This document shows, piece after piece, positions 24,097 to 32,421 of a stretch of 64,000 nt of DNA (positions are counted from its first letter, which is position 1; every line of letters begins with the position of its first letter). The notes beneath the pieces were generated by a model. It was not told the DNA's origin and made no database searches. It saw only the letters and a list, made by a program, of their open reading frames with translations. Origin of the DNA: an uncultured Ruminococcus sp. (GTDB lineage Bacteria > Bacillota > Clostridia > Oscillospirales > Ruminococcaceae); the NCBI GenBank assembly GCA_900318825.1, contig ONMB01000005.1:33049-97048 (forward strand), given 5' to 3'. Made by a program: the position numbers and the translations under genes.

Positions 24097-26799
24097 TTAT
24101 CTAAGTTTCATTTGTTCAAAAGTAAGCTCATTATGCGGCTGGAAGAGTTCAGAATTCATATAGTCAAGAACACTGCGGAAAAACGCAGCTGTTTCAGGAC
24201 GTTCCCACTCAGGTCTGCAAGTGCAGACCATAAGTCTCCCCTCACCTACACGCGCTTCAAAGAGAACTCCCAGTTTATGACAGCGCTCAGAGTTGTCTAT
24301 CATCTGAACTATCGGACGGTATTCCTCCGGAGCTCCGTCAAGAACAGCACATTCCGCGCCGTTTATAAGGCTGTACCACTGCGGCGTTGAATAGAACTCA
24401 CAGTCAAAACCTCTGAGTGCAGGGTGTTCAGCATTGATAAGAAGCCCCTGCGTACCGGCAGGCAGCTCACAGCCCTTATCCTCCGAAATAAAACGGAACA
24501 TAGTATAGCTCCAGAAATCCGTGCAGTATGTTCCGCGAACGCTTTCTTTGAGTTCCTCAGGAAGGCAGAGGACTCTTTCACCTGCTGCAAGGAGCAGCTC
24601 CGCCTGTGAAATGTCACGCGTTATGTAAACTCTTGTGCCGCTCTGCTCGGAAACCTCCGGCAGTACAAACGGCTCTTCCTGAGCCGGATACGCCCATAGA
24701 TCATAGGTGTTTTCTGCAAGTTTATCACCAAGTGGGCTGTAAAGCTCAAAATCAGCCACGAAGTGTCCGCTATGCGCAGCAGAAAGCTCTATTTGGGCGG
24801 CATAGTACAATCCGGAAGGACAGTCCGGTACAACAACAGAACCGCTCATATCGCCGGAATTCCAGCGGAGTACAACACCGTTCAAAGACTTTCCTGACAT
24901 ATTCCTTATCCACACAGGTACGCGCAAGGTCTCACCGCTCCTGATAACAAAGCTGTCAAACCCGGCAAGTATCACAATATCCGAGCAGAAGCAGTTCCAC
25001 TTCCGGCGCAGGTCATACTTGCGGACAAAGGATTTTTCCTCCATGAACGGGTCAAGCATTCCGACAAGCGCAACGCACTGTCCCGGAAAATCCTGAAGAT
25101 CAAGCAGCTGAAATCCGGCTATATTCCGCGAACGCAGCAGTGCTTCTATCTCCAGCTTATAGCAGTTGAATGCAAGCATTCCCGACGCTTCGTGGAGCTC
25201 GTCAGCATAAGCAAGCATTTCGCTTTTTCGCAGTCTTTCCTCATATATATCCATATACCGTGCCTTCAGCGGACCGGTATACTTCTCGCGCTCACTGATA
25301 TCAGGAAAGATGCTGTACTGGCCGATTTCGTGAACAACTACCGGTATATCAGGCAGAAGTGCCGCTTCACTCTGCGGCTGAACAAAAGCCTTTCTATCGT
25401 AGGAATATGAAGTGTTCGGCTTCTCAGCCTGAATAAAACCGTAAGGCTTATCACAGGCTGCAAACGATCCCCTGAGCAGTCTTTCCCTGTCAAAGCGGAC
25501 TCCGCTGAAAAAGTCATCATATGGCAGTACCTCTGGTAAAAACTGAAAATTATTGCTTCCCTGCACAAATAAATGCCGATAATCATACTCTTTCAGCCTG
25601 CGGAGCAAATCGTTCAGCATTTTGCGGTCTACCCACAGTTCATTACCGAGTGACATCATTACGAACGAGGGGTGATCCCCGAATTCATCGAGGATACGTC
25701 TGCCCTCATCAAGCAGGTAACCGAGCTCCTCATTCTCCACGTCAGGTATATCCCCCCAGAATGGCAGCTCCGGCTGCATATAGATCCCTGCAATATCCGC
25801 GGCTGCAAAGGCTGCATCCGGCGGACAGCAGGTATGGAAGCGATAATGGTTTATGCCCCAGCTTTTAGCTGTCATAAAAACACGGCACCATTCTTCAACT
25901 GTTGTCGGTGCAGCACCGGTCAGAGGAAACACCATTGCATCATGTTTCCCTCTCAGGAAAACCGGTTCACTGTTTATCAGGAAACGTCTGCCCTCTGCTG
26001 TGAATTCCCTGAGACCGGTACTCAGCGTATAGATGTCAGAACTGCCGCATATAGCTGCTTTCAGCGTGTATATCACGGGTTCTGAGGCACTCCAGCGTGA
26101 AGCTCCGCTGCCAAGATCAAGAGTTGCAAAGGGCTCCTGCGCAGTCACACTAAATGTCTGAACATCTACTGCTTTTCCGTCAGAAGAAGCTCCCCACACA
26201 TTTATCTCAGCGCGGTCAGTGCCCTCAAGCTGCACTTCGAGCTTCAGCAAGCAGCTTCTTATATCCGGGAAAGCCCTCATTCGGCTGATACGCTGAGCAT
26301 CGTAAATACACAGCGAAAGCTCACCTGTTATGCCGTTCCAGTTTGTCTGTGTATCCGGCGAGGTCATATGGCCGCCCTTTGTCGGATATCCGACGTTGCT
26401 GACTCTTATGCAGAGTTCAGCCCTGCCGTCCGAAATATAAGAGGTTATGTCATAAACGTGAGGCGTACAGAGACTGCGGCAGCTTCCGGCGTATACTCCG
26501 TTTACCCACAGATCAGTCAAGTGCGTACGTTCGAGAAAGAGACGAACCCGCCTTTCATCAGGGATTTCATCGAGCTCAACAGTCTTACAGTACCACGCAT
26601 AGCCCTCATAGCTGTGAGTGGCCGTCAGGTGATATTCCTCACAGCTATCATTTGATCTGCCCTTGCCGGAGAGCGATACCGTTGACGGAAGGATAATAGT
26701 ATCGTCCGGCTTATCGGGTAACTCTTCAGGAGAGCTCCACATCATCGCTTCATCAGCTATGAAACGCCACTCGCCTGATATGTCGATCTTTGTTATCAT
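24097..26799 (-). CDS. Glycoside hydrolase family 2 enzyme
   Basis: 900 aa. GH2 order: an N-terminal jelly-roll sugar-binding domain (about 1-165; EYHLTATHSYEGYAWY, LFLERTHLTDLWVNG), an Ig-like sandwich (about 170-270), and a TIM barrel (about 275-570). The acid/base is probably Glu387 (SLGNELW) and the nucleophile Glu491 (VVVHEIGQ). About 330 further residues of beta-rich C-terminal domains follow. No signal peptide is seen, so it probably acts in the cytoplasm on imported oligosaccharides. The substrate (galactoside, glucuronide, arabinoside) cannot be assigned. It starts 9 nt after the TPM lipoprotein gene and has a weak ribosome site. Confidence 0.85.
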   Translation of the reverse strand: MITKIDISGEWRFIADEAMMWSSPEELPDKPDDTIILPSTVSLSGKGRSNDSCEEYHLTATHSYEGYAWYCKTVELDEIPDERRVRLFLERTHLTDLWVNGVYAGSCRSLCTPHVYDITSYISDGRAELCIRVSNVGYPTKGGHMTSPDTQTNWNGITGELSLCIYDAQRISRMRAFPDIRSCLLKLEVQLEGTDRAEINVWGASSDGKAVDVQTFSVTAQEPFATLDLGSGASRWSASEPVIYTLKAAICGSSDIYTLSTGLREFTAEGRRFLINSEPVFLRGKHDAMVFPLTGAAPTTVEEWCRVFMTAKSWGINHYRFHTCCPPDAAFAAADIAGIYMQPELPFWGDIPDVENEELGYLLDEGRRILDEFGDHPSFVMMSLGNELWVDRKMLNDLLRRLKEYDYRHLFVQGSNNFQFLPEVLPYDDFFSGVRFDRERLLRGSFAACDKPYGFIQAEKPNTSYSYDRKAFVQPQSEAALLPDIPVVVHEIGQYSIFPDISEREKYTGPLKARYMDIYEERLRKSEMLAYADELHEASGMLAFNCYKLEIEALLRSRNIAGFQLLDLQDFPGQCVALVGMLDPFMEEKSFVRKYDLRRKWNCFCSDIVILAGFDSFVIRSGETLRVPVWIRNMSGKSLNGVVLRWNSGDMSGSVVVPDCPSGLYYAAQIELSAAHSGHFVADFELYSPLGDKLAENTYDLWAYPAQEEPFVLPEVSEQSGTRVYITRDISQAELLLAAGERVLCLPEELKESVRGTYCTDFWSYTMFRFISEDKGCELPAGTQGLLINAEHPALRGFDCEFYSTPQWYSLINGAECAVLDGAPEEYRPIVQMIDNSERCHKLGVLFEARVGEGRLMVCTCRPEWERPETAAFFRSVLDYMNSELFQPHNELTFEQMKLR

Positions 26800-26808
26800 A
26801 TCTCAGGC

Positions 26809-27747
26809 TCAACCCTTGAGAGCATCGATCACTGTTCCTGCTGCACCTGCATGATCGCCTTTTGCTGCAAGAGCATTGGCGTTTTTCAGAACTGTCTCTA
26901 TATCTGCCGGGAGCGGTTTTCCGGAGTGGACACTGAGCGATTTTGACTCGGTATCGAGCAGTATCATATAGCCGCTGCCGTCCTGATAACGGCGGCTGTA
27001 ATACTCAGTAAGTATCTCCGTGTTAGGCTTTCCGGTAGTGTTTGCAGTAGCCAGCAGAGAAAGATCATTAGCGCCGGAAGTCAGCTTTGCTTCAAGGTCA
27101 GCCGCGGTGTCAGTATCAAACACGCCGGCATTATCAAAGACGTGCTGCGGACACTTTTCTCCGAGTGCGAGCATACGGCTGGCAGCTGCCTTGTAATCAC
27201 CGCTTACTATTTCCTTTGTAGCCCAGTACATAGCTTCATTTTCCATATCCTCAGTAACGTATGTACGGCAGCTTCCGGTCAGACACAGAATGTCCCTGCC
27301 GGTATCATTATTGATGAGATAGAGCAGACCGCTTCCGCGTCCAGCATATATATCGTTATAAGCCTCCTGTGCATAAGTGAGCGGATCCTGTCCGCCGATA
27401 TTTGAAACAGTTATCACAGTAGCATTTATAAGACGGTTCTTGTAGAGCTCTTCAGCCTTTGCCGAGATCTCCTGCAAAGCAGATGCGTCAAGTATCTTTG
27501 CCTCGTCGTACACGCATTTTCCGGCTTCCGGCTTGAGAACGTGCTCAAGCGGTTTTGAAGCCGGCTCGGTCACGGCAGCAGCAGTCGTTGTCTCCATTGA
27601 AGCAGGTTCCTTCACAGTCTCGAAGGTCGTCACGACCGTCTGAGTCGTGGCAGCGTCGTTCTTAACACTGCTGCTTTCCTTTGAATTGCAGGCTGTGCAT
27701 ACGGCTGCAACAGCAAGCGCTGCTGTAACTATGAAAAATTTTTTCAA
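26809..27747 (-). CDS. Secreted lipoprotein with two TPM-type domains
   Basis: 312 aa from the TTG at 27747 (MKKFFIVTAAL), 9 nt after AGGA; the ATG at 27756 overlaps that site. A signal peptide ends in CTAC, a weak lipobox with Cys as the probable lipidated residue, and a Thr/Val/Ala-rich linker follows. Two TPM/YgcG-like repeats then lie at about 85-185 (VYDEAKILDASALQEISAKAEELYK) and 190-290 (VFDNAGVFDTDTAADLEAKLTSGA). TPM domains occur in photosystem repair phosphatase TLP18.3 and in bacterial surface proteins of unclear role. It leads the GH2 operon. Confidence 0.75.
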   Translation of the reverse strand: MKKFFIVTAALAVAAVCTACNSKESSSVKNDAATTQTVVTTFETVKEPASMETTTAAAVTEPASKPLEHVLKPEAGKCVYDEAKILDASALQEISAKAEELYKNRLINATVITVSNIGGQDPLTYAQEAYNDIYAGRGSGLLYLINNDTGRDILCLTGSCRTYVTEDMENEAMYWATKEIVSGDYKAAASRMLALGEKCPQHVFDNAGVFDTDTAADLEAKLTSGANDLSLLATANTTGKPNTEILTEYYSRRYQDGSGYMILLDTESKSLSVHSGKPLPADIETVLKNANALAAKGDHAGAAGTVIDALKG

Positions 27748-27781
27748 AAAAATCATTCCTAACTCTTGTAATATACATTAT

Positions 27782-27810
27782 ATTTTAGTATAATTTAATT
27801 GAAAAATCAA
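27782..27810 (-). promoter_or_regulatory. Promoter of the TPM lipoprotein-GH2 operon
   Basis: On the minus strand, TTGATT (27810-27805), a 17-nt spacer and TAAAAT (27787-27782). Confidence 0.6.
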
Positions 27811-27856
27811 GTGCATCGCTGCATTTTACAAGAAAAATTTTTTTACAGGAGCAATT

Positions 27857-28678
27857 ATGGATTACAGTATAAAGAACAAAAACATTATCCTTTCAGAACC
27901 GGATCTCGATCTCGACGAGACTCTCGACTGCGGACAGGCTTTCAGGTGGAAGAAAATAAGCTCCGACTATGAGTGTACATATACAGGCAGATTTCTCAAC
28001 GACAGCCTTACCGTCTCACAGACAAGCCGCGGGTGCTTTATTCTCCACGACGTGACCGAGGAGGAATTTCTCGGCAAATGGGTGGATTACTTCGACCTCG
28101 GCACCGATTACACTGAACTGAAAAGACAGTTCTCAGAGGACGAAACTCTCTCAAAAGCCTGCAATTTCGCCGGCGGTATCAGGCTTCTCCGTCAGAACAG
28201 CTGGGAGTGTCTTATTTCCTTCATTATTTCCCAGAACAACAACATACCGCGTATCAAAGGCATCATAGACCGACTTTGTGAACACTACGATGACCGTTTC
28301 CCTGAAGCTGAAGAGCTCGCCGCTGAGACTCCGGACTCACTCACATACCTCAGGAGCGGTTTCCGGGCAAAGTATCTCTGCGACGCAGCTTCGCGCACGG
28401 CACAAGGTCTCACTGACCTGAATGCCATTGCCGCAATGCCTATCGACGAAGCAAGAAGTGCTCTCAAGGCAATAAAAGGCGTAGGTCCCAAAGTCGCTGA
28501 ATGTGTGCTTCTCTTCGGTATGCACAGGACCGAAGCATTTCCCGTAGATGTGTGGATAAAACGCGTACTTGCTGAGTATTACCCGAACGGTTTCCCGGCA
28601 TTTGCTGCACAGAACGCCGGTATCGCTCAGCAGTACCTGTTCCACTACATACGCAGTATTTCAGGCAGAACTGAATAA
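27857..28678 (+). CDS. ogg: 8-oxoguanine DNA glycosylase (OGG1-type HhH-GPD)
   Basis: 273 aa, bifunctional glycosylase/AP lyase of base excision repair. The N-terminal OGG_N domain has the signature LDCGQAFRWKK (about residues 23-33). The HhH-GPD domain has FIISQNNNIPRIKGII and KGVGPKVAECVLLFGM with the catalytic lysine in GPK. EAFPVDVWIKR carries the conserved catalytic aspartate. AGGAGC precedes the ATG. This is the eukaryote-like OGG clade rather than Fpg. Confidence 0.92.
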   Translation: MDYSIKNKNIILSEPDLDLDETLDCGQAFRWKKISSDYECTYTGRFLNDSLTVSQTSRGCFILHDVTEEEFLGKWVDYFDLGTDYTELKRQFSEDETLSKACNFAGGIRLLRQNSWECLISFIISQNNNIPRIKGIIDRLCEHYDDRFPEAEELAAETPDSLTYLRSGFRAKYLCDAASRTAQGLTDLNAIAAMPIDEARSALKAIKGVGPKVAECVLLFGMHRTEAFPVDVWIKRVLAEYYPNGFPAFAAQNAGIAQQYLFHYIRSISGRTE

Positions 28679-28727
28679 ACGCCCATGATCCGTCCATAAT
28701 CATTGTAAAACGATAATGGAGGATATT

Positions 28728-28979
28728 ATGCTAAAAGGTGTGAACAAAACTATAATCGAAGTCAATAATCCCGACAGTATCTACTTTGAAAAGGCGGTAT
28801 TCTACCTCAGACCTCACGTCAGAACTCTTCCCGAAGAGATAACGGCTGACGAGATCTCTCAATACATCTCACAGATCGGTCCTTCCTGCGGCAGAGGAAG
28901 AAAACGAAAGTTCTTTATCCTGCTCGCTGCCTTAGCTTTGACCGCAGCCGCAGTCATACTCTTCCTGATACTGCACTGA
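28728..28979 (+). CDS. Small tail-anchored membrane protein of unknown function
   Basis: 83 aa from the ATG at 28728, which follows GGAGG by 5 nt; an in-frame ATG at 28716 lies before that site. The soluble N-terminal part (residues 1-58; IIEVNNPDSIYFEKAVFYLRP) ends in a basic patch GRGRKRK. A C-terminal hydrophobic helix (FFILLAALALTAAAVILFLIL) follows. The family is not recognised. It lies 49 nt after ogg on the same strand. Confidence 0.6.
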   Translation: MLKGVNKTIIEVNNPDSIYFEKAVFYLRPHVRTLPEEITADEISQYISQIGPSCGRGRKRKFFILLAALALTAAAVILFLILH

Positions 28980-28989
28980 GTACGAAGTA

Positions 28990-29018
28990 TTGCTATTTCT
29001 GTGATACTGTGATATAAT
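28990..29018 (+). promoter_or_regulatory. Promoter of the AraC-family regulator gene
   Basis: TTGCTA (28990-28995), a 17-nt spacer and TATAAT (29013-29018). The leader is about 75 nt. Confidence 0.7.
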
Positions 29019-29098
29019 TGTTTCAAAAGCTGACCTGCTCAACTATCATATGAGCCAGAGCGTTCCATTTATTCAGATTTTTTCAAGGAGCCACTATT

Positions 29099-29962
29099 AT
29101 GGACCAGCACGACGACAAGTCTTTCAGAGACGATCTCTCAAAGCGTATCATAAATACCCCAGGTCCTGCCGCTAAAAATGCCTTCTTCTACGTTCAGGAA
29201 ACAGGCTGCGTCAAAGCCGGAGGAGCTTCCTCTGCCCAGCGTCAGGATCTTGATTCCTTCCTCATAGTTGCAGTTGCTGACGGCAGCGGTACCCTCAATT
29301 ACAAGGGCGATACCTACCCGCTCTCAAAAGGCGACTGCTTCTTCATCGACTGCCGCGAAGCCCACTTCTATAAAAGCTCTGACAAGGAGCCATGGGAGCT
29401 TCTGTGGGTTCATTTCAACGGAAGCACCTCACAGCAGTATTACGACTTCTTCCTATCGCAGTCAAAGAACGTTTTTCACCCGGCGTTCTTCGACAAGGCA
29501 GTCTCAATACTGTCCGAGATCATAAGCATCAACGAGGCAAGAGATCAGAACTCCGAGATAATTTCATCAATGCTCATAGTTGAACTGCTCACTCTCGCCC
29601 TTACCTCAAACAACTACGATCAGATGTACGACTCTGCCCTTAAACAAAAGCTCGCCTCGGTACACGAATACATCGACTCACATTTCAGCGACGATCTTTC
29701 CCTCGAAAAGCTCGCCTCGGAATTCTACATAAGCAAGTTCTACCTCACGCGGGAATACAAGAAAATATACGGTATGACTATCTTCCAGCATATCATAACC
29801 GCAAGGATTAATTACGGAAAATCCCTCCTGCGCTTCTCAGAAAAATCAGTTGAGGAGATAGCACACCTCTGTGGCTTCAACGATCAGAGCTACTTTGCAA
29901 GGCAGTTCAAGAAATCTGAAAACCTTACCTGCTTCGCCTACCGCAAGATGTGGAGGGGCTGA
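29099..29962 (+). CDS. AraC family transcriptional regulator
   Basis: 287 aa. The N-terminal cupin-like effector domain (about 20-140) includes SFLIVAVADGSGTLNYKGDTYPLSKGDCFFIDC. The C-terminal double helix-turn-helix (about 185-285) has IDSHFSDDLSLEKLASEFYISKFYLTREYKKIYGMT and the AraC signature EEIAHLCGFNDQSYFARQFKK. It should sense a sugar or similar ligand and activate a target operon. No carbohydrate operon adjoins it on this strand, so its target is unknown. It ends at a strong terminator. Confidence 0.92.
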   Translation: MDQHDDKSFRDDLSKRIINTPGPAAKNAFFYVQETGCVKAGGASSAQRQDLDSFLIVAVADGSGTLNYKGDTYPLSKGDCFFIDCREAHFYKSSDKEPWELLWVHFNGSTSQQYYDFFLSQSKNVFHPAFFDKAVSILSEIISINEARDQNSEIISSMLIVELLTLALTSNNYDQMYDSALKQKLASVHEYIDSHFSDDLSLEKLASEFYISKFYLTREYKKIYGMTIFQHIITARINYGKSLLRFSEKSVEEIAHLCGFNDQSYFARQFKKSENLTCFAYRKMWRG

Positions 29963-29970
29963 AATATAAC

Positions 29971-30003
29971 AAAAACCCACAGCATAGCTGTGGGTTTTGT
30001 TCT
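29971..30003. terminator. Terminator between the AraC gene and rnpB
   Basis: AAAACCCACAG pairs with CTGTGGGTTTT around a 5-nt loop, with T residues following. It also lies just beyond the 3' end of the convergent RNase P RNA. Confidence 0.85.
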
Positions 30004-30020
30004 TATTGCTCTGCAATAAA

Positions 30021-30366
30021 GTGACCAGACCGATAAGCCGGGTTCTGTCGTGTGCGGTAATTTATCTACGCTTACCGTCGCCGGCAAGCTCAAGCCGTCA
30101 TTACTGTACGTCCGCCGAGCAGACGTTAAGACGCACAATACCAATAGACGTTGCATCGGATAGGGTTTACATAGCAGCACAGTCTCCTGTACTCTGGTGA
30201 GCTCTTACCTCGCCTTTCCACCATCACCGCCCCGGAGGACGGCAGTATATCTCTGTTGCACTTGCCCTAAGGTCGCCCTCGGCTGCCGTTAGCAGCTACC
30301 CTGCTCTATGATGCCCGGACTTTCCTCATAAACTAAAACGTTTCCGCTACCGCATAGTCTGCTCAC
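30021..30366 (-). ncRNA. rnpB: RNase P RNA, type A
   Basis: About 346 nt. On the minus strand the hallmark 5' GAGGAAAGTCCGGGC block is near 30315-30329 and the 3' ACAGAACCCGGCTTA block near 30033-30047. The ends pair as P1 (GTGAGCAGAC with GTCTGGTCAC), which fixes both ends. The GGCGACC...AAGTGCAACAGAGATATAC core (P8-P10/11 region) fits the ancestral type A seen in Clostridia. It is the catalytic subunit that matures tRNA 5' ends. The promoter lies immediately upstream. Confidence 0.95.
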
Positions 30367-30371
30367 ATAAG

Positions 30372-30400
30372 ATATTAACATATTCTCGCAAATTTGTCAA
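30372..30400 (-). promoter_or_regulatory. Promoter of rnpB
   Basis: On the minus strand, TTGACA (30400-30395), a 17-nt spacer and TAATAT (30377-30372), 5 nt before the P1 helix. The stop codon TGA of the upstream PH-domain gene (30399-30397) lies inside the -35 hexamer. Confidence 0.85.
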
Positions 30401-31875
30401 GCGTTGATATAACCGACGAGTTCTATGTCAAGGAGCTGGGATATCGTCTGTATATCCTTTATGGAAAGAGCACGGACCTTATGGCGGCGCTTGACCTCGC
30501 CCTCAAACCAGAAGCTCAGGCTTCCTCTCCTGCCAATTTTCTGAAAAATCGTCTGTTCGAGCTCGACCTTTACCAGCTTTCTGCGGTCTGCAATGACCGT
30601 ATGGTAGGTCGTGAAATGACTGTACCGGAGCTTTATTCGGTCGTCGTATATCGAAACGCCGCTCGTAAAGAACGACACTGTTTTGACAGCTATAAGCCAT
30701 ACCGCCGGTACCTCAGCCATTATCGCAACGAAAATGGTGAGGGTGTCAAAAAACGGCAGTGCCGTCGGAACTATCATATACACCGGTACAAGTGAAGCGC
30801 TGATGATGACCGGTATCCACACATACTGCCAGAAGCCGGTCCATACAGGCTTGAAGCGGTCGTTATCACCACGGTTTATGCCAATCTTGGACAGTTCATC
30901 GTGTATGCCGCTCTCACGTCTTACCGGGAGCAGTACAGGCAGGCTCTTACGACTGTTACCGTAGCCCGCACAGCTGACGTGCAGAGCTATCGCCCGGAAA
31001 CTCTTCATGATAAGGTTCTGCCTGATGTCGATGTAGTTTATATGCTCCTTTACGAGTCCGTATTCCTTGCGGTTAAAGACACCGTAGTTCAGCTTTACGC
31101 ACTTATCGGCAGTCGTAAGTGAAAAATCATAGTACCTCGTTATATTTATGAAAAATGATATGAGCCACGCTCCGATAAAGAGTATGCCAAGACCAATAGC
31201 TGCGTCCGGTATCCTCTGGAGAAGTTTGCCGGTGAAACGCTCTGTGCTCTCGGTTATCCTGTCGAGATAGGAGCCTATCATATCACGTGCAATGTTTCCG
31301 CCCTTGAAGAAAAACGTCGCAATGTATACCGTTCCGGTAAAACCGCTCGAGAAGAATATCGAAAAGAGCACTACTGAAAGTACCGGCGTCTTAGGAAAAA
31401 CGTAGGTCTCCTCTCCCTCTTTTATACCCGGGAGCTTGGCTTTGAGCTCTGGTATTATCCTCTCCCTCACCATCAGCTTCATATCAGAGGCTTTGAAGAT
31501 ACCGGCTCTGGTGTCACAGCGCAGTCTTACGGCACCAAACGGGCTGAGATACATCGGACGCTCATAGGAAGTGCTGCTTATATTGCAGAACGGTATCGTG
31601 GTATTTACTCTGAACACGATGCCGTATCTGTGAGTTATTGAAGCAGAGGTCATGATTATTCTTGAAAAGTACCACTGACACAGTCCGAACAAAAGGATAA
31701 GCCCGAGTATCGCTATATCGAACCACGCGCCCTGAAGCCATTCATAAAACCATGAACGGTTCAGCTTTATCGTGCGTATTCCGCGAAGCAGCGGAAAAAT
31801 AAGCAGCCAGATGTTCTTTATCGAATACCTCAGTATCCTGAGAGGGTGCTCGTGATAGGACTTTACAGTTACCAT
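30397..31875 (-). CDS. PH domain (YdbT-like) membrane protein
   Basis: 492 aa. Several transmembrane helices (about residues 18-35, 48-68, 170-190, 220-240, 345-385) alternate with soluble bacterial PH (bPH2/YdbT) domains: SASITHRYGIVFRVNTTIPFCNISSTSYERPMY and DFSLTTADKCVKLNYGVFNRKEYGLVKEHINYIDIRQNLI. The last is near 400-485. The family is linked to resistance to peptides/sublancin in Bacillus (YdbST), but its mechanism is unclear. It starts 7 nt inside the end of the smaller PH gene, the typical ydbS-ydbT pair. Confidence 0.8.
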   Translation of the reverse strand: MVTVKSYHEHPLRILRYSIKNIWLLIFPLLRGIRTIKLNRSWFYEWLQGAWFDIAILGLILLFGLCQWYFSRIIMTSASITHRYGIVFRVNTTIPFCNISSTSYERPMYLSPFGAVRLRCDTRAGIFKASDMKLMVRERIIPELKAKLPGIKEGEETYVFPKTPVLSVVLFSIFFSSGFTGTVYIATFFFKGGNIARDMIGSYLDRITESTERFTGKLLQRIPDAAIGLGILFIGAWLISFFINITRYYDFSLTTADKCVKLNYGVFNRKEYGLVKEHINYIDIRQNLIMKSFRAIALHVSCAGYGNSRKSLPVLLPVRRESGIHDELSKIGINRGDNDRFKPVWTGFWQYVWIPVIISASLVPVYMIVPTALPFFDTLTIFVAIMAEVPAVWLIAVKTVSFFTSGVSIYDDRIKLRYSHFTTYHTVIADRRKLVKVELEQTIFQKIGRRGSLSFWFEGEVKRRHKVRALSIKDIQTISQLLDIELVGYINA

Positions 31876-32309
31876 TCGCTGCCTCCCGACTCACTGAAGA
31901 GCCTCAGTATCTCCATCATATCCTCATAGCTCAGAAACATCAGGTTTATCTGTCCCCCGAGCGCAAAGAAGAGGAGGAAATTCATTCCGGTAAACTTTGA
32001 AAAAGGCGTTGTTATCACCATAGAATGCTGAACGAGCGGCAGTTTTATCGACTGGTGGAACTTTACCAGAACTCCGCTGCTGCGTATTATCTCATTGGAA
32101 GTCACAAGGTAGCTTACCGATGAAAAGTACATCGGCAGATATATGAACATCAGACCGAGTGAAATGGCGGCTAATGAAATGTCCGCAATGAGCGACACTT
32201 TCCTGACAGGTACAAAATAGTTTACCGCGAGTATCAGTCCGGCAGTGACAGCAAGTATCAGTATCCTTAGAGTCACAAGACCTTTCCGGTCAGGTTTGTA
32301 CTTTTTCAT
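31869..32309 (-). CDS. PH domain (YdbS-like) membrane protein
   Basis: 146 aa from the ATG at 32309 (MKKYKPDRKG) following GGAAGGAGG; the upstream ATG lies before that site. Two transmembrane helices (about 12-30 and 38-58) precede a bPH2 domain (SYLVTSNEIIRSSGVLVKFHQSIKLPLVQHSMVITTPFSKFTGMNFLLF). This is the small partner of the following YdbT-like gene, which it overlaps. Confidence 0.8.
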   Translation of the reverse strand: MKKYKPDRKGLVTLRILILAVTAGLILAVNYFVPVRKVSLIADISLAAISLGLMFIYLPMYFSSVSYLVTSNEIIRSSGVLVKFHQSIKLPLVQHSMVITTPFSKFTGMNFLLFFALGGQINLMFLSYEDMMEILRLFSESGGSEW

Positions 32310-32421
32310 TTTCCGCCTCCTTCCCATCAATTTCAGCCGGTTCTTACCGCTGAACGTATATTTTAATTATATCACAAATAATCTGTAATGTACACCTTTT
32401 TTGAAAAGTTCGGAGGCTGAT

